A DNA stretch of 64,000 nt from Salminus brasiliensis (GCF_030463535.1 NC_132896.1:29728709-29792708), one strand, 5' to 3'. Shown: positions 24,475-36,400, counted from the first letter of the stretch. Translations and numbers: made by a program. The notes: generated from the sequence alone by a model not told the origin.

Positions 24475-27319
24475 TAAAAAATACCTTTTCAATAAACACT
24501 GAGAGCTCTTACAATGACACCACTGAACCACCAGAGGACTACAACACCCCCATATACTGCTCCTCTTACCTGTACCTGTCTCCAGACCTTTCTTCAGTTG
24601 ATCCACAGTGCTCTTTAAGTTCTCGTAAATTTCTACCACACGACTAGCCTGCTTCCGGCTAGACTCCACCCTCTCCTGTAACTCCGCCTCCATTTCTTCA
24701 CTGGTGCTACTGGCCAACATGGCGAGAAAAGAGGTTGCTCCTTCCCCCTGACCTGAAGGAAAACAGTTCTAGTCACATTTGAGATACCATTTCCCACCGA
24801 CTTGCACAAATTCTCCACCATCACTTTCTTCTAGGGCCGTTTCAAAATGTTGTCCTATACGTACGCTGATTACTGTACTGCTGTGGGAAACGGACAGGTC
24901 GAAAAATCCTCCAAATTAGTTAAAAAGATGAACCGCCATTAGAAGGGCATTCATCAGTGCAGTATGTGATGTCTACATATTGCGCTACCTCAAAGTACAT
25001 TTATACAGGCCTGTGTCCAATATTGGCTGTCGATCATCCTCTACAGGACGGTATGCAGGCCTTTGCACCATCAGAATACTTAAGCATCACAGTGTTTTGC
25101 AGCTAACTAGGTGCATCTCTCCCTCTATGGCCCCACAATGGCCAAGCAGCAATTAAGCACCCATCCAACATTCTGAATACAATTTTCATCACAGCGTTCC
25201 AGGTAATTCTCTTCACAGATGGTGGATAACATTACTGCAGTCCCTCACCTCGGTCCTTTGCTCTCTCCTGATTAGAGTCTCCATCTGGCTCAGGTGTTCC
25301 TGGCTTCAAGCTCCGAGACTCTGCAGGTTGGCTGTCCACAGGCTCGCTCCCCGATTGGTCACAGCGCCGGGCAATCAACCGCATATTCTCATCAAACTGT
25401 GAATAGTATTGCAAAGAATAAGCACTGGTGTCAAAAGTTGAACTGCATTTAAGATTATCCTACAACAGGACGATGCTAAAAACGATGACATTCCATATTG
25501 TTAAATGTTATACAAACACGATTAATCATATCTGCCGTCTGCTACGATATTTACCTGGTTCCAGTATCTGTTGAGGATGAGCAGACTAGCATCGTCTGTA
25601 GCCTGACGAGTCTCAAGCCGCTCCACTCTTTCCCTCAACTCATCTTCAATGACCTTAAAACAGCAACAGAGTATCCGAGAGTATTCATGAGTAAATGTCA
25701 ACCAGTGTTTTACAATGTACTTTTTATGATTTAATGATTGTTAATATACGCATGTGTGTCCACTTATTTCTTCATGTACCTGTCTTTGGTCCAGCGCCTC
25801 TCCCAGCTTTCTGTTTTTTACCTGCAGCGCTTTAATATCCTGCTCCTCCTGTAAGAAACACAACCACAGTCAGAGCATCGCCGAACTGGCTTTCTAATAC
25901 AGTTTATCTGATGCACAAAAAGACACAATAAAAGGAAAAGACTACTAATGGTCACAAGCGATCAAAATCTTGAACTAACAAACAAGTAGATAAACACACA
26001 GGATCCCGGTATCACTTCCGTCCATCTCTATTTTGTGTAATAACTTAATTTACTTGATATTACGGCACCATCGCTGTGCTGTTCAACATGCCACCCAAAT
26101 GGTATCTGATTAACAGCGGTTCTGTAATCAGGAACATTAAGCAGTGAATAATTGGGTAGATGATGGTTGATAAATGTATGACAACAACATAGTGGTCCTA
26201 TAAGGTATGGGAACCTAATAAACAGACAGTGAGAAGGTAAGAGTTAAAGGTTCCTAATAAAGAAAAAGTGTGAACGCAATGCTACAGCTGACAGAAAGCT
26301 CAAAGATCTCCTTCTCACATACAAGCAACACATGTCCAAATATTTGAAGTGTTTATCTGACGGTTTTCCTGAAATCAAAGAAATTCAACCCTCTACTGAA
26401 AAAGCCTCCCGACGTTCTTGTGTTCTTTAAGTACTGACAACATTCATGACACACTTGGGGAAACCTTTCTTTGATGACTGATTACAATGAGGAATAATAT
26501 TGTCATATTTCCCACCCATCCTTAAGCTCAAGTATTTAATGGTGCTTTATCAATCCAGAAAATACAGTCCAGTGCTGAGGGGCTTTACACCCTGCTATTC
26601 AATGCTTCCCACTAGGCATGGTGACATCTGGCACACATGTGGCTGCTTTAGAGGAACCACTCTCTTTTGATGCACATCCACAGCACTCATGTAAGTTATT
26701 GAGAGGTTACTGTGCCCAGGAGAATGCCTAAATATCAGTGAACTGTATTACTGTGCCAATATTGAAACTGCGGACTGGGCCCCCGTCTACGCGCGGACTG
26801 GGCCCCCGTCTACGCGCGGACTGGGCCCCCGCCTACGCGCGGACTGGGCCCCCGCCTACGCGCGGACTGGGCCCCCGCCTACGCGCGGACTGGGCCCCCG
26901 CCTACGCGCGGACTGGGCCCCCGCCTACGCGCGGACTGGGCCCCCGCCTACGCGCGGACTGGGCCCCCGTCTACGCGCGGACTGGGCCCCCGTCTACGCG
27001 CGGACTGGGCCCCCGTCTACGCGCGGACTGGCCCGTGTTTGGGGCCCAATGTTTCCATGGGCATTATATGAGCAATTGCTGCACGTTCCAGTGGGTGAAT
27101 TCACTCATGAGAGGGCTAGTCTGGAGAACCAACGTGCACATAGCTGAACCCAGTTCTCACCGAGTTGGCAACACCTCCGAGTTTAATGACCGTCTCCACA
27201 GCGGTGCTGGCTGCTGCCCCTGTGCTCTGTCCTTCTCCTTCCTCTCCTCCATCCCTCTCACGCCGCTTCTCAGCGGGGCCTGAACCGCCGGACTCGCAGG
27301 GGCGCTTCTGAGCGGACAT
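18197..27319 (-). CDS. rnf20: E3 ubiquitin-protein ligase BRE1A (RNF20), histone H2B K120 ligase
   Basis: 21 coding exons, minus order: 27319-27161, 25848-25780, 25653-25555, 25396-25249, 24752-24570, 24392-24271, 24180-24034, 23910-23836, 23674-23555, 23374-23195, 23033-22898, 22732-22611, 22372-22225, 22027-21730, 21545-21428, 20693-20544, 20226-20014, 19763-19638, 19296-19156, 19015-18911, 18373-18197. All junction phases agree, giving about 1011 residues (human 975). Almost the whole chain is coiled coil. The C-terminal RING (CPCC ... [11 protein letters not shown] ... CPKC) and final FHRIYIG are diagnostic for Bre1. [29 protein letters not shown] and ASSTSEEME favour RNF20 over RNF40. 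With RNF40 and the RAD6-type E2 it monoubiquitinates H2B in the nucleus (family knowledge). Exon 14 carries a Lys/Glu-repetitive linker. Two small alternative splice sites are visible: tandem donors at exon 5 (gtacaggtaag) and cagcag at the exon 14 acceptor. Confidence 0.97.
18441..18880 (+). mobile_element. MITE family A, full-length copy
   Basis: Starts 'tatatggacaaaagtattgg' and ends 'caaatatttggacatata', which are imperfect inverted repeats of each other. It is about 440 bp with no coding capacity and lies in the last intron of rnf20. It matches the copies at 3492 (reverse) and 52571. Confidence 0.8.
24402..24471. repeat. (TA)n microsatellite
   Basis: About 35 uninterrupted TA units, beginning 9 bases outside the exon 6 acceptor of rnf20 (exon edge 24392). 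On the minus strand it separates the acceptor AG from any usual pyrimidine tract. Confidence 0.9.
25860..27160. other. rnf20 intron 1, outside the minisatellite
   Basis: Mostly unique-looking sequence. A weakly family A-like stretch lies at about 26570-26640 ('gctttacaccctgctattca', 'actaggcatggtga'). The minisatellite is listed separately. No exon is supported here. Confidence 0.4.
26769..27035. repeat. GC-rich 23-bp minisatellite in rnf20 intron 1
   Basis: Eleven full tandem units of 23 bp plus a partial, each built on 'gcggactgggccccc' followed by 'gtctacgc' or 'gcctacgc'. The single T/C variant position runs in blocks: 2 T, 6 C, 3 T. Units are otherwise identical as far as I can read. 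Very GC- and CpG-rich compared with the surrounding AT-rich intron. Confidence 0.95.
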
Positions 27320-27899
27320 GACTCTGAAACACAGTAAGGGAACCTGGTGAGAAGGCAGCAGACATACGGATCATGGCTTGCAGATGTGCTGTAGTGCAGA
27401 GGAGCTGAAGTAACTAGTTAGGATGCTGGTTAGGACGAACAGACATGTGAGGCTGTGATTCAGTCTCCAATAACTTTCATCTTCAAGATTTTTGCTTCCC
27501 TTTAAAATGAAATGATTAAACTGAGACTCTTTCCTGACATGGCTTAAGTTGTCTTCTTATTCGGATTTGCTGTTCCACCTTAAGAGATGCAGCAGCTGTA
27601 TTGGCAGCTCGGTTTAAGGTGGATCTGGATAGATAAGAAGAAATGTGTACCTTTCTTAGCTGGCTAGCTATTTTATCCCATTTCAACACTCAGCCCAAAC
27701 CCATAACTCACTAAGGGAGGACGTTTCGACACATAAACGCTGTCTAAAGCAAGCCAGCACTGCTCAGTATCACCGAAACGTTGTAATTTATTTATAATAA
27801 TTCCTGTAAAGCTGGAGAACTGGCTCATTTCAGCTAGCCACTGCTAGGCTAACCCAGGCTACTGTAATAACAGCGCCTGAAACGAGCAGCCCTGCTGTA

Positions 27900-28130
27900 A
27901 AAACAGCCCTCCTACAGACCACCCTCACCCTCACCCTCACACACACACACACGCCGCGGAGGAGTGTGTGAGGGTCTGTGTCAGGTGTGCCTACCTCGCT
28001 TTGGTGTGTCAGATAGAGTAATTTCTAAATGTTGATGTTGGGAGCATTTAGGCGGAGTCAGGCTAGGCTACCGCTCGGAAATGGAGCCACTCTGCCGCTG
28101 GAGGGCTGTGCGCTGGAGCGCCACCCAGCG
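27900..28130 (-). promoter_or_regulatory. rnf20: rnf20 promoter and 5' non-coding exon region
   Basis: The start-codon exon has an acceptor (cag 27324-27326) only four bases above its ATG, so an upstream non-coding exon is required. A good donor (GAG|GTAGGC on the minus strand) puts the end of that exon at 27995. The area is locally GC-rich with several CpGs (cgccgcgga near 27952). The transcription start is not resolvable by eye. No TATA box is seen, as is usual for a housekeeping gene. Confidence 0.5.
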
Positions 28131-28231
28131 GCGGTAGGACCGACTTTCAGAGAGAGACACCTACGAGACAAGGGCCTTCAGTGTTTAGCCAGCTTCACTC
28201 CAGCTAATGAAAGCGTTTGACTTCTATTTTG

Positions 28232-28412
28232 ACCTCATGCAATCAAATCCTCACAGCAATCCTTACTCCAAAATCTAGTAGAAAGCCTTCTTCCCTGGAC
28301 AATGGAAACAGTCACTCCAGCCAAAGCAGGATCAACTCTTTTTTAAAATACCCTTGATTTCAGTAGAAACAATGAATGAGCAGGTGTCCCAATACTTTTG
28401 TCCAAATAGTAT
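28232..28412 (-). repeat. Partial MITE family A copy (reverse)
   Basis: Contains 'aaaatctagtagaaagcctt' and ends 'gtgtcccaatacttttgtcc', the family A terminus, in reverse orientation. It lies about 240 bases upstream of the rnf20 non-coding exon. Confidence 0.65.
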
Positions 28413-28434
28413 ATATTATAATATATGTTTGGTG

Positions 28435-28502
28435 AGTGTGTATATTTCCCAATTTTCCATAGTTGCAAAACTGTACCATTAGAAACATAACCTGTAATTA
28501 AT

Positions 28503-28571
<69 letters not shown>

Positions 28572-28687
28572 GTACAATTATATATTATGAGTTGTTTTTA
28601 AGATCACAAAAAATATTTAATAAATTACAGGTTATGTTTCTAATGGTACAGTTTTGCAACTATGGAAAATTGGGAAATATACACACT
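28435..28687. repeat. Long hairpin: about 64-bp inverted arms around a (TA)n core
   Basis: The arm at 28435-28498 is the reverse complement of 28624-28687; I read no mismatch. The loop of about 125 bp is mostly (TA)n (28505-28569). It would extrude as a cruciform or form a long RNA hairpin if transcribed. Confidence 0.85.
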
Positions 28688-28692
28688 ATATA

Positions 28693-28699
<7 letters not shown>

Positions 28700-28765
<66 letters not shown>
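28700..28765. repeat. (TG)n(TA)n microsatellite
   Basis: Alternating TG then TA directly after the right arm of the hairpin. Another (TA)n lies at 28887-28924. Confidence 0.9.
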
Positions 28766-28881
28766 AATACATTTGTACTTTAAATATCTTATGTATTGGA
28801 TCATACTTTAAATGAAAAATATATACAGTATATTAAGTAGCCTACATTCTTTATAAAATCAAAGAATACATTATTTTATAG

Positions 28882-28927
<46 letters not shown>

Positions 28928-28959
28928 TGTATATAGTTGAATATATAGATATATATATA

Positions 28960-29043
28960 TAGTGTTGTTGTATTGCATCTTTAATATATTGTGTATATAT
29001 ATATATATACACGATATATTAAAGATGCAGTACAACAACACTA
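28960..29043. repeat. Second hairpin, about 40-bp arms
   Basis: The arm 'tagtgttgttgtattgcatc' (28960 onward) is mirrored by 'gatgcagtacaacaacacta' ending at 29043, with two mismatches over about 40 bp and a short TA loop. Confidence 0.8.
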
Positions 29044-29284
29044 ATAATAATAATAATTACAGTTTAAAAACATTCAAATATACCACAGGATTCATATTTT
29101 TAAAGATTGATTTCAAATTAGTACAGATAAATTAATATAAAACTACAGAGACTTAAGTTGTACCTTCAAAACAGCATAAACATGTACATTAATTCATTAA
29201 ATAAAAATAAATAAATAAATAAATAGCAAACTATATTTTCAAACTGCTTAAAACTAATAGTCTTGGTGGGATATCACCCCATTC

Positions 29285-29482
29285 TCAGCATTTTGCATCC
29301 GGGATAGAGCAGTTCTCAAGTTCACGAGAGGCCTGCTTATGATTTTCTGCGTGCAGCTCTATGAATGTGATCACCGTCCAGAGGTTAGCCGTGGTCAGCC
29401 TGTCTGCAACATTCCTCTCTGTGCTCTCTGTATGAACAGGAGTCTTTGAACCCTGTCCCTGAGTGATTTTCAGACCATTGGC
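29285..29482 (-). other. Open frame of 65 codons, possible orphan exon or pseudogene piece
   Basis: A minus-strand open frame with no Met, ending in TGA at 29285-29287. It includes NVADRLTTANLWTVITFIEL and a Cys-containing tail. It stands out because the flanks are AT-rich repeats and this 200-base island has near-normal composition. A possible acceptor (cactcag) precedes it, but the pyrimidine tract is poor. I do not recognise the protein and no partner exon was found. It could be chance or a decayed element. Confidence 0.2.
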
Positions 29483-29879
29483 TCAAGGGCCAGAGTCCGT
29501 ATTGTGAAAGAGCTCGTCTTTTTCTACCATTGGAGTAAATGCCGTGCACGTAAGCACTCGGCTCTTTTTACATCATCGCCGAGTATTTCTTTGTTTGCTC
29601 ATCTCCCTTCCCCCAAACCCATTCATCAGTCCCACTGATCCTCTCTTTTCTGTGATATGATCACACTGGCTGCTGTGGAATCTTCCACCCCGACCCTTCA
29701 TCACTCCTCCCTATCTATCGTGCCTGCCTCCTGTTGTTTTGTGGCTTGTCACTCTGATTAACCTCCTCTATCAGGCTTTTTTACTGCTTTCTGATGTAAG
29801 CTACAGAATGTAAGTTTCACCAAGTGGAGCTGAGAGCACCTTTAGTTAAAGTAACAGTTTGGTGAAAAGAAGGGGAGAT

Positions 29880-30022
29880 GCTAGGCTAACTTTGCTAGAA
29901 GAAAACACTGGATTTAGACTGTCACCTATTTAAACCTCTCATCTTTTGAGCCTAAAAATGACTCAACCCTGTCAAAACACATATAGATTATAAAAACTAA
30001 ATGTGTATATATATTTACATAT

Positions 30023-30060
<38 letters not shown>
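29880..30060 (-). repeat. Family D repeat fragment followed by (TA)n
   Basis: 'aacactggatttagactgtc' at about 29902-29925 is the reverse of the family D motif at 30505 onward. (TA)n follows at 30027-30076. Confidence 0.5.
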
Positions 30061-30076
<16 letters not shown>

Positions 30077-30079
<3 letters not shown>

Positions 30080-30313
30080 CTATACAATCTATTGAAAAGC
30101 TATATAAAGAGGTGGAAATGAAGACTATATATATATAGTATAATAATATATAGTATATATATATATATATATAATCTATACAATCTATTGAAAAGCTATA
30201 TAAAGAGGTGGAAATGAAGACTATATATATATAGTATAATAATATATAGTATATATATATATATATATAATCTATACAATCTATTGAAAAGCTATATAAA
30301 GAGGTGTAAATGA

Positions 30314-30360
<47 letters not shown>

Positions 30361-30463
30361 GTATAGCTAAATGGCGGTTATAAAGATGATAATGACGTTT
30401 TGTGCCATTTTATTAAATTACTTTTTCATTTCCACCTCTTTATATAGCTTTTCAATAGATTGT
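30077..30463. repeat. 96-bp unit in three direct copies, with an inverted partial copy
   Basis: The block beginning 'aatctatacaatctattgaa' starts at 30077, 30173 and 30269, an exact 96-bp period. Its core ('aaaagctatataaagaggtg') recurs in reverse complement at 30424-30463. This looks like a foldback element whose left arm was amplified in tandem. Confidence 0.85.
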
Positions 30464-30504
30464 TGAAGCAAATAAGTAACATTTTTGGTATATATTTACT
30501 GAGA

Positions 30505-30650
30505 CTGGTACTGGTGACAGTCTACGTCCAGTGTTTGTTAGCAATATTAGCCTAGCATATCCCAATCTAAACTAAAGAAGCACACATCAGATATAAAACA
30601 TGTCTTGACTGATCGACTGCATCTGGGGTTAGTTATAGATCGTGATCATT
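30505..30650 (+). repeat. Family D repeat copy
   Basis: 'gacagtctacgtccagtgtt' then 'aaagaagcacacatcagata' and 'gactgcatctggggttagtt' match the copies in tmem109 intron 3 (10205-10345). Confidence 0.5.
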
Positions 30651-31762
30651 CGATTTTTTGCTAAACTAAGCCTTTAGAGCCTAAGATTTAGGATCCAAAT
30701 GACTCCCAGCACACAGTGTGGAAATCCGTAAGGATCAACCTTAATACCGAACCAGTGCAGTATCACACCACATCCTTATCACAGGGATCTGTTTACAGCG
30801 ATTGGCCTTGCAACAATGGCTCTTGATCTGCCTGGTCATTATTAATAAAACACCACATCTATCACATGTCCATTGCACAACACCAGTGTGTACAGCCCTG
30901 AAACACACACACAACCGAGGTAGAGAGCAATGCAGGAACTAAGAAAACTTGAAGGACAAGTCTGTTGTTGATTCCAGTTCCTCCTGTTAAAGGAATGCTA
31001 TACAGAGGACCTGAAGGACCATGCAGTTGTTTATATCTGATATAATATAATTTAATATAATTAATTTATATATTTTTATGCTTACAGGACCTTTATTATC
31101 CCTTATAAATAAACAGGCTGTTGCTGTACCTTTCAGATCAATATATGTAGGCCTATATGACTGCCCTGTATTGTGCAGCCCAGGCTTAAACACTACGCAT
31201 AACTTAGCATGTAAAGAAGGAGCTAAGCTAACCTGCTGTAAATTGATTGTTAATCAGCAGACTTTTACCTTTTACGTTGACAAATGTCTCCCCATATGAA
31301 GCCGATCATTCAAGACATGTTTGATGTCTGAAGTTTGCTGATTTATCTTCGTATTGGAGCTACAAAGCTGCTGTCACAGAAGTATATGTCGCTGATGAAG
31401 ATTTTGGGTGACATAGACTTCCATTACGTTTGAGCTAGATTAGCGTTGTAGCTCCACTTCAAAACTAAAGAAGCCAATGTCTGACATCTGTCATGTTTCG
31501 GTGGATTGACTACATGGAACAAGGGGGGAGATTGTGCAAATTTGATTTTGCAGTGAACCACTCATTTAAGACATGGCTAGGTGTATGTTGGGGGCATAGA
31601 AGAGCATGCATGTGTTCACCCATACAGGCAGGTAGTATATGGGCCTACGTGCCATTAATGGAAACTACTGCAAAGATATGCAACAACAAAAAAAACTTCT
31701 GTCAGCCCAAACCACAGTTCTGGCTTAGCCTGTGCTCACACACCCCTGCCCCACTGCCCTAG

Positions 31763-31830
31763 CCAATGGCCGGAGTGCTCCTAGCCCACGCCCGTTTGGC
31801 CCAGCCTCCACCTCTGGGGTGGATAAATAG
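31763..31830 (+). promoter_or_regulatory. aldob: aldob core promoter (CCAAT box and TATA-like box)
   Basis: CCAAT at 31763-31767 and a TATA-like 'gataaata' at 31822-31829, 54 bases apart, in a short GC-rich patch. About 25-30 bases downstream of the TATA is a plausible start for the non-coding exon. Confidence 0.65.
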
Positions 31831-31854
31831 CACTAGGCTCGACTTGCTCGGTGC

Positions 31855-31938
31855 AGCCTGAGCTGGGGCAACAGCAAGAGAGCAAGTTCTTCATTCCTGC
31901 ATTCCTGCTCGCCAGACGTGCACACAGACCATCAGCAA
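31855..31938 (+). other. aldob: aldob 5' non-coding exon
   Basis: The exon ends at a strong donor (CAGCAA|GTAAGT, 31938/31939). The coding exon opens one base before the ATG (acceptor at 32494-32495), so an upstream non-coding exon is needed. The 5' edge is estimated from the TATA box. Confidence 0.6.
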
Positions 31939-32496
31939 GTAAGTTAAGGGTGCTAACCCTCACCTCTTTTAGGCTAATGCTATTGAATATGACAGCTCAT
32001 TCTTGCACGCGCTCCTAACCCAGCTGAGGTTATGCAGGATTCAGTTGCATTGCATTGCATTTTGCAATTGATCTTTTTATTGGTGCAATAATCTGCTGCC
32101 TGCCAAAATGATCGTGGGTTGTTTGAGAGAACCAGGAAGAAGGTTATCGACTAACATGTGCAGTCGTAGCGCAGTGGCATGCTCGCAGATGCGTTGCACA
32201 CGTAGGCAGTCTGTTGAAATCTGTCCCCTGTGGCTCAAACTCCAGTAGAAACTGGTCTCTGATCAGCCTGTCTCCCTTCTGGATAATCTTAAAGTAGTTT
32301 GGTTAGAGGGAGGAGCCAGTTTATCTGCTTTCTCGACTGAAGTTCAACCTAGGCACCTGGTCAGGCCAAATATTTGCTAAACGTGCAGGAGAGCACAGCA
32401 TTAAGGTCATGCAAGTACTGTCTATTGCAGATTATCTATCATATCATATCTAACTATCATTTAAATCTGTCATGTCTCATTTCTGCTCTTTTCAGG

Positions 32497-33390
32497 ATGA
32501 CCCACCAGTACCCATCGCTCTCTCCTGAGCAGAAGAAGGAGCTGGCCACTATCGCCCAGCGGATTGTGGCCCCTGGAAAGGGTATCCTGGCTGCAGATGA
32601 GTCCACAGGTCAGAACGTGTGGTATCTCAGCTGAGCCTTGGTTAATCATTGTTTATTCGGAAGGGGCTTGATGTAGGTTTTATCTTCTGGGCCCTAAGAG
32701 CACAGCAAGGCAGGTGGTTACATAAGAGGACCACCTTTGAGGCTTTTGATAACTCCTTATTTTAATGGTCCCTCGTTTTGTAGATTATCAGTTTATCTTC
32801 AGCTTCAACCTTCATGCAAAAACTCATCAAATCTATCAACCCTAAACCTAAAACAACCTTTACACAGGTTGACGGAACATCTGTGAAGACCACCACACGA
32901 AAGCATGACCAAGGCCTTCTGCATAAGAGATGGCCTCTTTCACACATGACTCACTTATTAAAAGCTCTTCATAGTGTGTGACGTCTGTTTCCAGACGGAT
33001 TTGAGAAATTAGCCGTATCCAGACAGTATGACCGCTGATACTGTGTCTACATTCGCTGCGGATGTAATGTGGGGTTGCAGGAACTGCAAGACAGATCACT
33101 TGATCTATTTGTAATAATGAAGCATGCAATTTCTTCATACTTCAGGCACCATGGCAAAGCGCCTGCAAAAGATCAATGTGGAGAACACCGAGGAGAACCG
33201 CCGCTACTTCCGTGACCTCTTGTTCTCCGTTGATCCCTCCATTTCTGAGAACGTGGGAGGAGTCATTTTCTTCCATGAGACCCTGTATCAGAAATCCGAC
33301 AAGGGTGTCCCATTCCCCAAGCTCGTCAAGGACAAGGGCATCGTGGTTGGCATTAAGGTACTGATCCTGTACAGGGAGGAAAACCCTGTT

Positions 33391-33454
<64 letters not shown>

Positions 33455-36400
33455 TAAATGTGCATTTCTTGCTGTTCAGATACCTGTATGCTATCCCAAG
33501 CCAGTCAGGATGGTGTCTTTTTAAGTTTAGTCCTGGGGACCCACTCTCTTGAACAGATTCAGTTGTGCTCTGCCCCCTCAACACCCCTGATTTAGACCAT
33601 TTAAGGGCTTGATAGTTAGGCCTGGACTGAGGGGTGGGGGTACAGATACAGGGTATACATAGAACCTCTTTGGTTGGACTGTGACTGCTCTGTTAATAAG
33701 AAGCTGTGCTTGTTTGCTCGTTCTGCTCTTCATGCTTGCATGCTCAGAGTACACTTAATCAACAGTTTCTTGGTCAACGGTCAAAGTGCACCTGTGCCCA
33801 GTGATCAAAGAGCAGGTGGAGTATTCCAGTCCGAAGTACTGCACAAGAGCATGTGTATTCTTCACGGTCTTTCTGCCTCCGCATGACCAGAAGATGGTCT
33901 TTGTTCCTTCTTTGCGACTGGTTGGACCAGTTTTTGAGACACACGTGCTTCTGCGTTTATTATAAATATGTGAAAGGTCACCGGAAAACCATTATTACTC
34001 AGCGAAGACTGAAATGAGCTTCTTTAGGGTTGCACTGGCGCTACTGGGCTAATGTAGATACGAAGCAATGAAATTCCACCTACAAGATTTAAAAGAGAAA
34101 GCTTCAGTTAAAGCCAAATAAGCTCATTTAAAACACTAAACATGTTGGCTGGTCAACTATGTTTGGGGTAGTGGAATTTTTATTTTTATGAACCAATTCT
34201 TTAACCTTTTGAACCCTAGGTTTATTATTCTGTTATTAATCATAATGCACAAACTACTAGGTACTATTTGGTACCAGTTACATTTACATTTACGGCATTT
34301 AGCAGACGCTCTTATCCAGTGCCCATAGCTATTTACCCAAGAAAACCTCAGCTAGTTAGAATAGACTAATAGTTCAAAGATACCTCTAAGCTTTAGACAT
34401 TACTAAGCACAAATAATAAGGTGACCATAGTACTCTGCTATTCGTCCAAGTATTCTCGGAAGAGGTGGGTCTTCAGTTTGTGTTTGAAGACAGCGAGCGA
34501 CTCGGCCGTTCGGACACCCAGGGGAAGCTCATTCCACCACTTCGGTGCCAGGACAGAAAAAAGCCTGGACGCTTGTCTTCCGTGGATTTTGAGGGATGGC
34601 GGGTCGGGCCGAGCCGTACTTGAAGCTCGAAGGGCTCTGGGTGCGGATCGGCTTTTGATTGGCAGTTTCCATCAGGGCGCTATTTTAGGGTCTGTGAAAC
34701 TGATGTTAACTATGAAAGTACTGCAGTGATTAGGGTGAAGAACTGAAGTGTGGGTCTAAGGCGTTTCACAAAGCATGCTCTTGTTCACAGGGATTTTCAG
34801 TTGAAAATTCTTCATCCAGAAATGTAGTACATGCCTTGACTATGTGCTCTTGTGCCACCAGGTGGACAAAGGCACAGCCGGACTGAACGGAACAGATGGA
34901 GAAACAACGACACAGGGTAACTCTAATGTGATGATCCATAGATGCATCTTCACAGCAGACGAGTGTTTAAATAGCTTTTCATAAAAAATGTCTGCCTTTG
35001 AGTAAACGTCTTCTTTCCGTGTCCATCAGGCTTGGATGGTCTGTCCGAGCGGTGTGCTCAGTACAAGAAGGACGGCTGTGACTTTGCTAAGTGGCGCTGT
35101 GTGCTGAAGATCTCTGATGGCTGCCCCTCTGCCCTTTCCATTGCTGAAAACGCCAACGTACTCGGCAGATATGCCAGCATCTGCCAACAGGTACTTCCCA
35201 GAGCACTGACTAGCTTTGACATTAGTCCATCAATATTGCACTACAGACGATGACGGTCTTCATATGAAAAAGAGGAGCTTACATTCTTACATGAAACTAC
35301 ACCATCAATTTCAGCTTTCAGTGCCCCCTGTCCTTCTAAATACCCCTCTTTTGAATATCCCTTTCCTTTCCCTTAGAATGGATTGGTACCTATCGTTGAG
35401 CCTGAAATTCTTCCAGACGGAGATCATGACCTCCAGCGTTGCCAGTATGTTACGGAGAAGGTGAGCTTGCTTCAAGATGACCACTTAAAAGGCTTTCAAA
35501 AAAAGAAGGAAAATGGGTGGTTATATAAGACACACCTGACAGGCTCGGAACCTGCTGCAGTCTTTCTAATCTTTCTTCGCCTTTGCTTCTTCAGGTCCTT
35601 GCTGCTACATACAAGGCCCTGTCTGACCACCACGTGTATTTGGAGGGAACTCTGCTGAAGCCCAACATGGTCACAGCCGGACACTCCTGCCCCAAGAAGT
35701 ACACCCCACAGGAGGTTGCCATGGCAACTGTCAGTGCCCTCAGACGCACCGTGCCCGCTGCCGTACCAGGTAACTGGAAGGCTTTGGCCTTTTTTTTAAA
35801 GATTTCTCAGCCGAAGAGGAACGGTTCCTTGTTTTAATCCATGTTCACCATTAACCTGTTTTTATATGTTCTTATTTGTTTATTAATAAATAGGCATCTG
35901 CTTCCTGTCGGGAGGACAGAGTGAGGAGGAAGCTTCGCTCAACCTGAACGCCATCAATCAAACTCCACTGCACACACCTTGGAAGCTGACCTTCTCCTAT
36001 GGCCGGGCTCTCCAAGCTTCAGCCCTTGCTGCATGGAAGGGAAAGACAGAAAACAGGAAGGCTGCCCAGGATGCTTTCTGCACCCGTGCTAAGGTGAGCA
36101 ATGGCCCAAGACAGAATAACTAAAGCCCAAATGGGGTCACAACCAGGACAAGAAGGGCTATGTCCAAGACAGTGTACAGATGTTTTTATTGCTTCTAAAG
36201 CTGTCCCTTTAAGAGTCCCTCCCTTGACTTGTCTCTCCCTTTTCTGTTTTCTCTAATTTGTAAAAACAGAAAATACATCTATTATATTCATGTTCTGGCT
36301 GATCAGTGTATATATATAAAAAGAATACATAAATAGCCATGTTAGAATGTACTGAATCTGTTTTCACATTAAAGACCACACAGACTCTAAATGAGGGGAA

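Noticed and set aside
26769-27035. CRISPR-like regular repeats
   Set aside because: Units are directly abutting with no unique spacers, in a fish intron. It is a minisatellite.
26738-27283. 181-codon plus-strand ORF over the minisatellite
   Set aside because: The frame is the three-phase translation of a 23-bp tandem repeat and lies antisense to rnf20 exon 1.
34421-34729. 102-codon ORF in an aldob intron
   Set aside because: It lies inside a retroelement-like repeat, has no recognisable domain and no splice logic.
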